Source of the DNA: Paracentrotus lividus
Taxonomy: Eukaryota; Echinodermata; Echinoidea; Camarodonta; Echinidae
Length of the DNA stretch: 64,000 nt
Reading direction: 5' to 3'
NCBI GenBank assembly: GCA_940671915.1
Contig: CALNVZ010002040.1
Location: 13,247 to 77,246 of the forward strand
Shown here: positions 33,748 through 43,357 of the stretch, one piece after another
Position numbering within the stretch: position 1 is the first letter of the stretch
Layout: the number at the start of each line of letters is the position of its first letter
Notes under the pieces: model-generated
Seen by the model: the letters and a program-made list of their open reading frames with translations, nothing else
What the model was told of the DNA's origin: nothing
Database searches by the model: none
Position numbers and translations under genes: made by a program

Positions 33748-34141
33748 CAAGCTCAGGCTCCCCCTATTCCCATGATCAGCCTCTTTTCTGACAAAAACAC
33801 TTCACGGCCCCCTCCCAAATTTTATTTTCCTACCCGAACCTAACATTCCTAATTTGTATACAGTTACTTCTAAAGTGGATGCCCCAAAACGAATTTGAAT
33901 TCACCAGAGAACGGGAATTTTACGAATGGACGAATTTGAGCGAACATTGACGAATGCGACTGCTCACAACAGCAAATTCGTCGGCGCAATTTGCAATTGG
34001 ATTGTACGGTGTTTGATTTTGGCTACACATAAACGAATTTCATTGCAGATTTGTAATCGCGATCTCATTCCGGACGAAAGCACTCGAAAGAAATGTTAAA
34101 TTGATCGGAGATAGTTTAAACTTGACCGGGAAAACCTATAT
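33748..34141. repeat. Dispersed repeat R, copy 2
   Basis: From 'caagctcaggctcccc' to 'gaccgggaaaacctata', with roughly one difference per 15-20 bases from copy 1 (17743-18141). Same orientation as copy 1. Confidence 0.85.
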
Positions 34142-34148
34142 TTAAAAT

Positions 34149-35330
34149 TATGAACGGTTTTTTTGTTAGGGCTATATTAAGCGAGTACGAAGTAGAAAAT
34201 TTTTTGAACAAGTTATTTAGAAAATTTTAAAAAGTGACCAGAAATGGGTATTTGTAGCCTTATGCCAGCTTATATTTAATACAACAATAGTGAATAAATT
34301 GAAAAGAGGGCATATCTATATGTAACCTCTGAAGAATAGGGGAAGTGTATTCTCTAAAAAAGTGATCATCATTGATGAAACGCCGAGATATAAAATGTTA
34401 AAGACTCTTTAATTTGATCAATTTATTTAATTCACACATTTCTCAAGCCATCGTGGATTATTTAGGGGTGATACTGATGCCCTCAGTTCTACTTATTGGA
34501 GACACCAGTTTTTGTTTGTTTTTAGTTAAGTTTGCAAATAAGCAACCATCCCCGCCAAATTATAATATTATACAATTGTCATTAGGGACAAACAGGGAAA
34601 TTTAACGGTCGAATGAGAGAATTTTGGACTTTGAATTATAGAACTTTACATTTTAAGTCTGCAAAATCGCTGGTAACACATGATGATGATAAATAGGGTA
34701 GATTGATTATGCAAATAATGTGATACTTTTCGTTTCCTTGATATACAAAAACTAGAGTATTTGCGGGAAAAGGGTTCAAGGGGCTTAAAAGGGGGACCAT
34801 AATAAAGTAATACCAGCTCATGCATGTAATAATGCAAATCATGAACGAATTTTAGTTAGGGTTATTTTAAGCGAGTGCGAAGCGCGAGCTGAAAAGCCTT
34901 TTACTAATTATTCAGAAAATTTTAATTTTTAAGTGACCCGAAATGGGTAGGCCTATTTGTAGCCTTATTCCAGCTTTTTTTTTTGTTGTTGTTGCTTTGA
35001 TACAGCAGTAGTGATTAAATTGAAAAGAGTGCATATATATATATAAAAGAAACCTCTGAAAAATAGGCAAAGTATCCAATCACTGGTCCGAGTCCCCAAA
35101 AAGTGATCATCATCGATGAAACGCCGAGATATAAAGGCTCTTTAATTTGATCTATTTATTTAATTCAGACATTTCACAAGGCCATCGTGATTTTTCTTAT
35201 TGGAGGCAACATTTTTTCAAATATTTTTTTTTTATTAAGCTTGCAAATAAGCAACCATTCCCGCCAAATAATAATATTATACAGTTGTTTGGACTTTGGA
35301 ATGATAGAACTTTGTATTTTAAGACTGCAA
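34149..35330. repeat. Two tandem units of about 690 and 500 bp
   Basis: The succession 'atgaacg..tttt..gttagggct', 'gcgagt.cgaag', 'gaaatgggta', 'gtagcctta', 'aacctctgaa', 'gtgatcatca', 'gatgaaacgccgagatataa', 'cgccaaat..taatattatac' occurs first at 34149-34590 and again at 34842-35285. The two are a diverged direct duplication. The copy near 34872 keeps the GC core as 'gcgagtgcgaagcgcgagct'. Confidence 0.75.
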
Positions 35331-35740
35331 AATAGCTTTGACATTGCGACCCCCAAATGTAATCGGATCTTTGTTATGCACCAATATACCGAGTACAAAT
35401 ACGAATAATCCATCAAACGGTTCATGAGTTCTTGTGAGAACAAGCCGTTTTTGCCTATTTATTGACGTATGTGACATTTCACCTTTGAATTCGTGACCCC
35501 AAAATCTAACCAGATCATCGTCATCCCTGTATGCACACATATACCAAGTATGAAGATGTCAAATAGTTTTTGAGTAATCATGAGGACTAGCTTTTTAAAA
35601 AACATATTTACTGAGGTCTGTGACCTTTGACATTTGACCTTGTTACCCCAAAATCGACTCTGATCATTTTCTCCCCAGTATGCACACATGTACCAAGTAT
35701 GATGCTGACCCAAGACCCATATTGCCCTCGTCTTCGAATC
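35331..35740. repeat. Minisatellite (about 150-bp units) with TGACC half sites
   Basis: Roughly three units repeat 'cccc(a)aaat/ct', 'gatc.t', 'atgcac..ataccaagtatga' and 'tttgag'. They contain 'tgacctttgacatttgacct', a string of TGACC-type nuclear-receptor-like half sites. Minus-strand short frames here are repeat translations. Confidence 0.65.
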
Positions 35741-35917
35741 ATGGCATTATGAGACTTGTTTTGGAAAATATAGGCGGTATCTCCCACAAGGCCATTCAAT
35801 ATCAAATAAATATTTACATTCTCATAGCTGAAATATGAGATATTTGTCATTTGTGTAAATCATCACCTCGCTATTCATGAGAACTGGAGAAGAAATGTTT
35901 CCCAAAGAAATGTGGAA

Positions 35918-35933
35918 TTTCGAAATAATAATG

Positions 35934-35969
<36 letters not shown>

Positions 35970-36100
35970 TGATTTGTATTGCGCACGTATCCACTCTGTA
36001 TGATGCTCAAGGCGCATTATCATATTATTATTACCCGGCTGTCACAACTTCTCTATTAATGTCACTTTTGCACCAATCTGAAGGAAGATTTTTACTCTTT
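35918..36100 (-). repeat. CR1/SINE-like 3' end with (TAA)n tail
   Basis: An (AAT)n run (35925-35968) is followed by 'gtgatttgtattgcgcacg' and 'aaggcgca'. Read on minus this is a GCGC...CAATACAAATCAC-(ATT)n ending, the pattern of CR1-related 3' tails. Confidence 0.5.
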
Positions 36101-36389
36101 ATGCATAGAACTGTTTTATCGAAAAATTGCAAAACTTAAAACAAATAACTTCGTTATTTTTTATCCGATTTTGATGTAAATTGTAATGTTCAGCGTTGAA
36201 CTTTATATATTTTACTCTACATTTCGAATCATCTAAATACAAGCCGGTAGTCCTCCTTTAAAGAATGACCCCCCCCCCTGCGACTGTATGCTAATGGTCA
36301 TGTTAAGAGGAAATATGTACATACTTAAGTTACTGTTATTTATATATATTTGTATTTTCTTTATTTATGTATGTCTTTCATTCATCATT

Positions 36390-36575
36390 TACAAAAAGGA
36401 GCCTATAATGTAGCAAGCTTAGCTTTTAATTTAGGCTCCTTCATATTTCTTTCTTATACTCAACACTGATGTCATTCTTCTTGTAACTTGTAACTAATTC
36501 TGTTGTTAATATTGGTTGATTGGAAATATGGAATAAACTAAACTGAAATTGAAACTGAAACAGTACTGTTCACCT
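36390..36575 (+). repeat. LINE-like 3' tail with hairpin
   Basis: AGGAGCCTA (36397-36405) and TAGGCTCCT (36432-36440) form a perfect 9-bp stem. About 90 bases downstream is 'ggaataaactaaactgaaa' with a repeated GAAACTGAAA tail. A stem-loop upstream of an AATAAA and a simple-repeat tail is typical of several LINE 3' ends. Confidence 0.45.
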
Positions 36576-37258
36576 GATCCCCGTATATCACATTCACCGT
36601 ATTATAGCCCTACGGTATAACGGAAAGTAAAATATACGCGTGCTGAAGCCCCTTTTTTTTTTCTATTTTTTTTTTTTTTTGGGGGGGGGGAGGCTGTCAC
36701 ATAAATATTTTTCATTACAAAGTTCAGTCCAGGTAACTTATGTAACAATCTAATTAAATTTGGAATATGGCACAATCGATACAGCTATTGTACTTAAATA
36801 AAAAAAAAAAAAAATAAATAAAAAAAAAACACCACTGTGATTATATGGTGATGACGACTTGGCAGGAGACCAACTTTGGGATTCCCATAGGTGTTTCTCT
36901 CTCCCTGTTATCTATTGATTCCTACAACAAATGTCTTTATGATAAACATAGTCCTTATAGTGGGTTTGTGGATCACCCACAAAGACCCACACTGATGCTG
37001 TCATGAATAAGGGATAATCATGACTGGTCCCGAAGCGTTGGTCGTTTTGAGAAAAGTTTTACAGCTTGCCTTTTTGTCATGTAGATATGCACGAAACTAT
37101 TATACCAACTTGCTGAACTGTGAGCAAGGGCATGAATATCATGAGAGGAAGGAGAAGAAAAAGGAAAAAAAAATGAAACGGGGAAAACCAAATTTAATAT
37201 TTTATCAAAAGTTGCACTAAAAAAAAGCTGCTATAGCTGTTTCTTTAACGTGTAAGTA
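36576..37258. other. Unassigned stretch with homopolymers
   Basis: Poly-T/poly-G at about 36650-36690 and poly-A at about 36800-36830. No coding or repeat recognised otherwise. Confidence 0.4.
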
Positions 37259-37894
37259 GGGTTGGGCGAATCTCAACTTTTTTTTTCAAACAAGTATTTT
37301 CTATAGTAAAATTCGACGTAGAAACTGAAAATGACAATTTTTTTTGCATACGATGACGTCTTACGTCGCTAAAGTGCAAAAAAACCAAAATGGCCGCCAA
37401 AATAGCGTATTATGCCTAATTATCACACTTTTTATACGTATAAACCACTTTCATTGCGTTTTTATATGGCTTTTGGGTGTCAGGGAACCCAACATGATTA
37501 ATCCAACATCGATTAATCCTATCTAAGTTGACTGTTAGTGTAGTTTGGTAGTTAGTTTCAGTCAATATCGAGCAAAATCACCTCATATCAAAATCACTAA
37601 TTAACACCTATAACCATACTAGGTACATTTGGTTATGATAAAATTGTCAGATTTGAGCTTTAAACCATCAAAATCCATAAAGAAAGAACAAAATAAAACC
37701 GGTTTTATACCTATAAAGTGTGTGGTGAATGGGCAAAATACACTATTTTTGGTTTTTTGCACTTTACAGCAACGTCAAGACATCATCCGTACACAAAAAA
37801 TCATTGTCATTTTTGGATTCCTACATCAAATTTGACTATAGAAGTAACTTGTTTGAAATAACTTTTCAGAAAAAAGTCATTATTTGCCCAACCC
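37259..37894. mobile_element. MITE (636 bp) with about 135-bp TIRs, TA flanked
   Basis: GGGTTGGGCGAATCT at the left and TTATTTGCCCAACCC at the right are inverted, with TA outside each (37257-37258 and 37895-37896). The arms continue through 'gacaattttttttgcatacg' and 'aaagtgcaaaaaaaccaaaa', which match the inverted right arm. No coding. Confidence 0.8.
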
Positions 37895-38296
37895 TAGTGT
37901 AAGGTCTCATAAATCTGTGATTAAGATTCAAATTTTCAATTTTATATGGTTGGATTTTCTTTAATAACTACATGTACAACTTGTGAGTCCAGTTATTCAA
38001 CTTTAAAACACAATTAAACAAATAAATAAGAGGGGGAAAAAAAAAACAATATAAAAAACTTGTTTTTGCCAGTATATAATTTATATAAGTCAGGGATCAA
38101 ATCTGCATAAACATATCTGACATTATTATTTATTTTCTTTCTTAAAGAGGTAAACTTAACATTTTTTCTTACTCAAATCATTCATGTGCTTATATGAATA
38201 CGGTAAAATGATAATTTGGTTGTCATGGTTATTGAACATACACTGTTAAAAAACCAGAAAAGGTCTTGCAGCAGGGCTTCAAGCCTCAATTATACG

Positions 38297-38580
38297 GGTC
38301 GTGTGGCCTAGTGGTTAGAGCATTGGACTCATAATTGCAAGGTTGTGAGGTCGAATCCCAGCTCGGCCATTATCTCCACTTTAATTTAAAAAGGCCCAAG
38401 AGTAATTTCTGTCGTCTATAAGGTCAGCCACTATGACTGATTAACTTAGACGTAAAATGGTTCCTATGTAATAGGTTATATATCAACTTGGTGTTGATCA
38501 GCTTTGAAAGCTGCTTTCCGAGTTCCTGGCTACAGGAGTTACTTTAACAGAAAACAGAATTATAATTATCATATGCTACA
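38297..38580 (+). repeat. tRNA-derived SINE (tRNA-like head plus body)
   Basis: The head 38297-38369 has acceptor strands GGTCGTG/CTCGGCC, an exact A box TGGCCTAGTGG and a B box GGTCGAATCCC one T short of consensus. The loop CTCATAA would give anticodon CAT, but its stem is poor and an extended variable-arm-like pairing (TTGCAA/GGTTGTGA) is present. The following body includes 'agctttgaaagctgctttcc', a short palindromic block. tRNA head plus body points to a SINE rather than a functional tRNA. Confidence 0.6.
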
Positions 38581-38764
38581 CTGTTAGAAAATTTCTCCTT
38601 AAAAAACACAGAAAAGTTCTCGCAGCAGAGCGTCAAGAACACCTGTAATCTTAATGCACAATTTGCAATAAAATTACAGAAAATAGGTTTATGGGATATG
38701 AAATTTTACAAATTTTCTTTAATTACAGATTTTTTTCCTTAAAAAAAAAAAAAGATCTGTGCCC

Positions 38765-38989
38765 TGTAACACGAAGACTTTCGATTGATAAAAAGATACG
38801 ATTAATTTTTTCTCGGTAGCCTAATCATAGAAAAGATGCTTCAAAATTGATGTTCTAATAATCCTAACCCTAGCCCCCAATCTTAATCATATACAAATCC
38901 TACTCCATGACTGAACCTGGTTTCCAAATGAGTCTACCGAGAAAAAAGCAATCGTAACTTTTTATGAATCCGAAGTCTTTGTGTCACAC
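38765..38989. mobile_element. MITE copy A (TGTAACAC...GTGTCACA)
   Basis: TGTAACACGAAGACTTTCGA at the left pairs with the right end carrying 'cgaagtctttgtgtcaca'. 'tttctcggtagcct' and 'gagtctaccgagaaa' pair further in. Same family as copy B 220 bp downstream. Confidence 0.75.
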
Positions 38990-39018
38990 CACTGTTAAAT
39001 TGCCGAACATTTCCAGAA

Positions 39019-39042
39019 TATATATATATATATATATATATA
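39019..39042. repeat. (TA)n microsatellite
   Basis: Twelve TA repeats, uninterrupted. Confidence 0.9.
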
Positions 39043-39208
39043 TTCTATAATATTTTAATGTAAATTGTGTTAACAATAATTGTGCAGTAACATTACTGGT
39101 GTTTTTGAAGCTCTCAGCTGATGCAAGACCTTTTCTTTTTTTGCTAAGGAGAAAGAAAAAACAGAATAATTCTGTATATTCTGGAAATTTTCTACAATTT
39201 AACAGAAC

Positions 39209-39421
39209 AGTGCCCTGTAACACAAAGACTTACGATTGATTAATTTTTCTCAGTGGCCTCATTTAGAACGTAGGTACAGGTACACTCATGGATTACGATA
39301 TTATTAAGATTAGTGTTAGGGCTAGGGTTAGGATTAAGATCATCAACTTTGGAGCATCCCGTCCATGATGAGACTACCGAGAAATAAAATCAATCGTAAG
39401 TCTTTGTGTTACACCCCACTG
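39209..39421. mobile_element. MITE copy B (CAGTGCCCTGTAACAC ends)
   Basis: CAGTGCCCTGTAACACAAAG at the left and 'ctttgtgttacaccccactg' at the right are inverted. 'cttacgattgatt' and 'aatcaatcgtaag' extend the TIR to about 35 bases. The CAGTG terminus suggests a hAT-type element. Confidence 0.75.
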
Positions 39422-39570
39422 TTTTTTTTATTTTTAAAGGAAAAGTCTTTTATTACAGGAAATCTGTAAAATTTCATACCCCATAAACCAATTTTCCGTC
39501 ATTTTGCTGCAAATTGTGCATTAAGATTACAGGTGGGCTTAACGCCCTGTTGCGAGAACTTTTCTGTTTT

Positions 39571-39601
39571 TGTCTCGCCTGAACGAAGTTCGGCAGAGAC
39601 A
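39571..39601. repeat. Imperfect palindrome at the start of a minisatellite
   Basis: TGTCTCGCCTGAAC, spacer GAA, GTTCGGCAGAGACA: 14-base arms with two mismatches. It separates the truncated TIR element from the following minisatellite. Confidence 0.8.
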
Positions 39602-39639
39602 TAGTGATCACTTTTCCTGTTAGTCTGTTGGTCTGTAAC

Positions 39640-40580
39640 GTTTTTTGGTTTTTGTGTAACTTGCTCTCATTTCTTTATTTCTGCGTCATTTGTGTTCACA
39701 CTTGGTACAAATGATACTTGGGTAATACCACATATGTGTTGATAAGGATCATGGGGTCAAAGGTCATCTAGGGGTCAAAAGGTCAAATGATATGAGACCA
39801 TCTGCTACACTATTACAAAAATGTTAAAGTTTTTGTTTATATTGCTCTCATGTATTTATTTCTCCATCAATTATGCTCACACTTGATACAAATGATTCTT
39901 GGGTATTACCACATGTGTGTTAATGAGGATGATGAGATCAAAGGTCATATAGGGGTCAAAAGGTCACTTAAAAGTCAACTTTTCTTAAACTTGCTGTCAT
40001 TTCTTTATTTCTCCAGCAATTGTGTTCAAACTTGGTACAAAGGATTCTTGGGTATTACCACATGTGTGTTGAAAAGGATGATGAGATCAAAGGTCAAATA
40101 GGGGTCAAAAGGTCAACTTAAAGGTCAACTTTTCTGAGATTTTTTGTCTTTTAAGTTTATTTCTCCATCAGTTGTGTTCACACGTGGTACAAATGATTCT
40201 TGGGTAATATCACATGTGTGTTGATGAGGATGATGAGATCAAAGGTCATATAGGGGTCAAAAGATCAACTCAAAAGTTGTCTTTTCATAAACTTTGTTTA
40301 ACTTTCACTCATTTTTATTTTATAGCATCAGTTTTGTTTACCCCTGGTATAAATTTCCTTGGTTAATACCACTTGTGTGTTCATGATGATGATGAGGTCA
40401 AATTTCATATAGGGGTCAAAAGGTCAACTTAAAGTTCATCTTTTCTTAAACTTTTTGTTAAACTTTCACTCATTTTTTAATGGCAGTTTTGTTCACCCCT
40501 GGTATAAATTATCCTTGGTTAATACCACTTGTGTGTTGATGAGGATGATGAGGTCAGAGGTTATCTGGGGGTCAAAATGT
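39640..40580. repeat. Minisatellite, six units of 150-175 bp, with AGGTCA half sites
   Basis: Units begin near 39665, 39842, 39991, 40140, 40300 and 40464. Each has 'cattt.tttatttctcc', 'ttcacacttggtacaaatga', 'cttgggtaataccac', 'tgtgtgttgatgaggatgat' and a block 'tcaaaggtcatataggggtc' followed by 'aaaaggtcaactt'. The block contains several direct AGGTCA/GGGTCA half sites. The 83-codon frame at 39850-40101 is a repeat translation. Confidence 0.85.
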
Positions 40581-40586
40581 CATATT

Positions 40587-40736
40587 ACCTGTCGAAAACA
40601 AAATTAAAGACAAAACTAAAAAGTTTGAAAGTCTTGACGTTGATAAGAAACATGCAGCAGCTTGGCATCTCCTAAAAGATATAACAAATAAGAAATCTTT
40701 TCCAGTTACTGTGATTAAAGGAAACACTTCTGGACC
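40587..40736 (+). pseudogene. LINE fragment 1: linker upstream of RT
   Basis: An open frame in plus gives VENKIKDKTKKFESLDVDKK followed by HAAAWHLLKDITNKKSFPVT and ends at GNTSG, where an array of unrelated repeats begins. The sequence is typical of the region between endonuclease and RT in LINEs, and the downstream pieces of the same element are at 43235-43355 and 45693-47180. Confidence 0.7.
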
Positions 40737-43232
40737 ATTCTTGGTCACGTGTGTGACCGAAATTATGCAAAATCTTGACTTTAATTGGCTATAACTCTAA
40801 CAATTTTAAAGATATACTGATTTAATGTTTATATCATGCTAATATATTTTGTAGGCTATCATTTGGAAATATTTTTTGATATTTACAATATGCGTGTTCA
40901 AGGTCAGAGGTCAAAAGAAGTGGGTCACGTGTGAGACTTCACAGAACGGTATGATTTTGGAAGTTCAATTTCATTTTGAAATTCCTGTGAGTTTTAAAAT
41001 GATGAAATGTTCTTATTGCTGTGAGATAGGCATTATGGACCTGCCTGACCTGTTAACCAAAAAATACCACTGGATAGGAGTCATCTCTGAAATTTCTTTT
41101 TTTTATATATTATTTTATATCGTGATGTCAGGTCACGTGTGTGACTTTCTGGTGGGTCACGTGTGTGACCTATAGCAAACTGTACAGAAAAATGAATATA
41201 TTATATATATATATGCAATAAATGTACATTTTGTGCAATTATATCCACTGCGGTAAAACTTTTATGAACTCAACCCTAGTCAGTCAATGGGGTGTTTTGG
41301 TAGCTGTCAAGACTGGGGGAGGGGCGGGGAGGGAGGGGGGCCATGATGCCCCCTATAAGATCTCGGCTGTTGATCGCGCGAGCGCGCCGAAAAATTGCAT
41401 GGTGGTAGTGTGTGATGTAAACTACCAGAAAGCACTGTTATTTTTCCCATAATAATAATAATTTATTTTATATGAATTAATTATGCTAATTTACGCATTG
41501 CATGAAGTCATAATTTTTGTTCTAATTGACAAACTACAGCTTCTGGAATGCTGATTTTGTGTTTGCATAATCTTTATAGGATTCCTAACAATTGTATTTG
41601 GAAAAAAAAATGATATCGAACTAAATTCCTTGTGTATTTCATTGTTTTATGAATTTCTTATGTATTTCATTGTTCTTTCGACATTTTGTTTTGTTTGTTT
41701 GTTTGTTCTTTTTGTTGTTGTTTTTGTTTTGGGTTTTTTTTTGTCGAAAAAATTATTGCAGAACCATTTTGGAGCAATAATGCTAGCATAAATTTATTTC
41801 AGCCAATGAAAGTGAAAATAATCAGACCTTTGTGACCGCCCCCACCCAGTGGGTCACGTGTGTGACCAATTTGTTTGCTAATTAATAATCAAATTAAAAC
41901 TTGTCATGGATTCATATTTCATGTATTTAGTGAGATGCATGGTACATTAAATCTAGCTTTGGAGAAATAATAATGCTAGAATAAATTTATTTCAGCCAAT
42001 GAAAGTGAAAATAATCAGACCTTTGTGACCGCCCCCACCCAGTGGGTCACGTGTGTGACCAATTTGTTTGCTAATTAATAATCAAATTAAAACTTGTCAT
42101 GGATTCATATTTCATGTATTTAGTGAGATGCATGGTACATTAAATCTAGCTTTGGAGAAATAATAATGATAATACCAGAGCCATGGTTAAGACGGGGCAT
42201 AAACTTTTTGTGTTTTCTGGTCACTTGTGTGACATTTTGAGGGCAATTAATTTCCAGGGTTGATTAATCAATTTAACAACATTATTTTTGGGTTAGATTA
42301 AAAGGAATAGAGGTAAATAATAATATAATGACAGTAATCCAAGTAAGGAAGTCAGCATATCCATTCCAGTCAGGGTTTTAAAAAAAATGATATTTTATTT
42401 ACCGTTTTTCCATTTAATTATCATTTATGTTAATTTATGCAAATGAGCATGAACAATTGCAAAAATCACGAAAAAATATCAGTTCATGAAACTTCAGACA
42501 TTGCTCTATTTGAATATGCAGCTTAAAATCAAAAAGCAAAAATTTATTTTGTCCCCAAAAGGTTCACTTTTCAAATAATGGCCGAATAGCCTGGTCCTTT
42601 TTTAAAAGGCATGACCATAGTTGGTCACACACGTGACCCGTGGGTCACGTGTGTGACCAATTTCAAAGTTAATTAATAACTAAATTAAAAGCTATCATGG
42701 CTTCATATTTGGTGAGATGCAAGGCACATAATATCTAGCTTGGGAGAAAAAATTGTAATAATAATAGAACTGTGGTTTTCGGGGGGCGTTAACTTTTCGT
42801 GTTTTGGGGTCACGTGTGTGACATTTGATGGCAATTAATTTCTTTAGAAACACCAAGGTGGATATATGTATTAAGCGCTATATAAATGTAACTATTATTA
42901 TTATTATTTAGTTAATTATCTTAAAACAATCAATTCAACACCATTATTTTTCAGTTAAATTTAAAGGAATGAAGTTAAAAAAAGGGTATAATGACAATAA
43001 TCAAAGTAAGGAGACCAGCATATTTAATCAAGTCGGGGTCAAACAAATGATATTTTACGTACCATTTTTCTATTCAAATTTTTTGCATGTTAATTTATGC
43101 AAATGAGCATTAAAAATGTGTAAAATTAAGATAAAAAATGCATTTTATGAAACTTCAGACAATGTTCTATAGAATGTGCAGCTTAAAAACAAAAACTTTT
43201 TTTTCCAAAAAAGGTTCACTTTTCAAAGAATC
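40737..43232. repeat. Tandem array with repeated GGTCACGTGTGTGACC palindrome
   Basis: The interrupted palindrome GGTCAC-GTGT-GTGACC, containing an E-box CACGTG, is present exactly or nearly so at 40743, 40922, 41131, 41155, 41852, 42045, 42219, 42643 and 42808, and inverted at 42623. A 193-bp unit is exactly duplicated (about 41775-42160), and larger units of about 600-770 bp repeat (about 41870-42600 and 42650-43232). The second large unit carries a short CR1-like tail insertion at about 42858-42905. The array separates two parts of one LINE. Confidence 0.85.
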
Positions 43233-43234
43233 GC

Positions 43235-43357
43235 CCTTCTGAAGAAAGAAGGAGTTATTGGCTAAAGCACTTCAAGGACCTTTTATAGGCTCACCAGTTC
43301 AGGACAGTGGTACAGAAGCCCCCCTTTTCAACCACAAAGTTTGTAATCTCCTCCCTA
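43235..43357 (+). pseudogene. LINE fragment 2
   Basis: With one frameshift it reads LKHFKDLL, then GSPVQDSGTEAPLFNHKVCN and LLP up to the insertion of the foldback element at 43358. The reading frame resumes at 45693 as IKTGPFSKAELL. Confidence 0.7.

Larger units (their letters stand above)
38579..39571. mobile_element. TIR element with about 130-bp arms, right end truncated
   Basis: The left end CACTGTTAGAAAATTTCTCC, then the arm 'cagaaaagttctcgcagcag' through 'ggtttatggg' (to about 38740), is inverted at 39440-39571. The right arm lacks the CACTGTTA terminus and abuts a different hairpin at 39571. Partial related ends occur at 38241-38285 and, inverted, at about 47240-47268. It contains two smaller MITEs. 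Confidence 0.75.

Noticed and set aside
35912..36139. 75-codon frame with poly-Asn
   Set aside because: Translation of the (AAT)n tail of a CR1-like 3' end.
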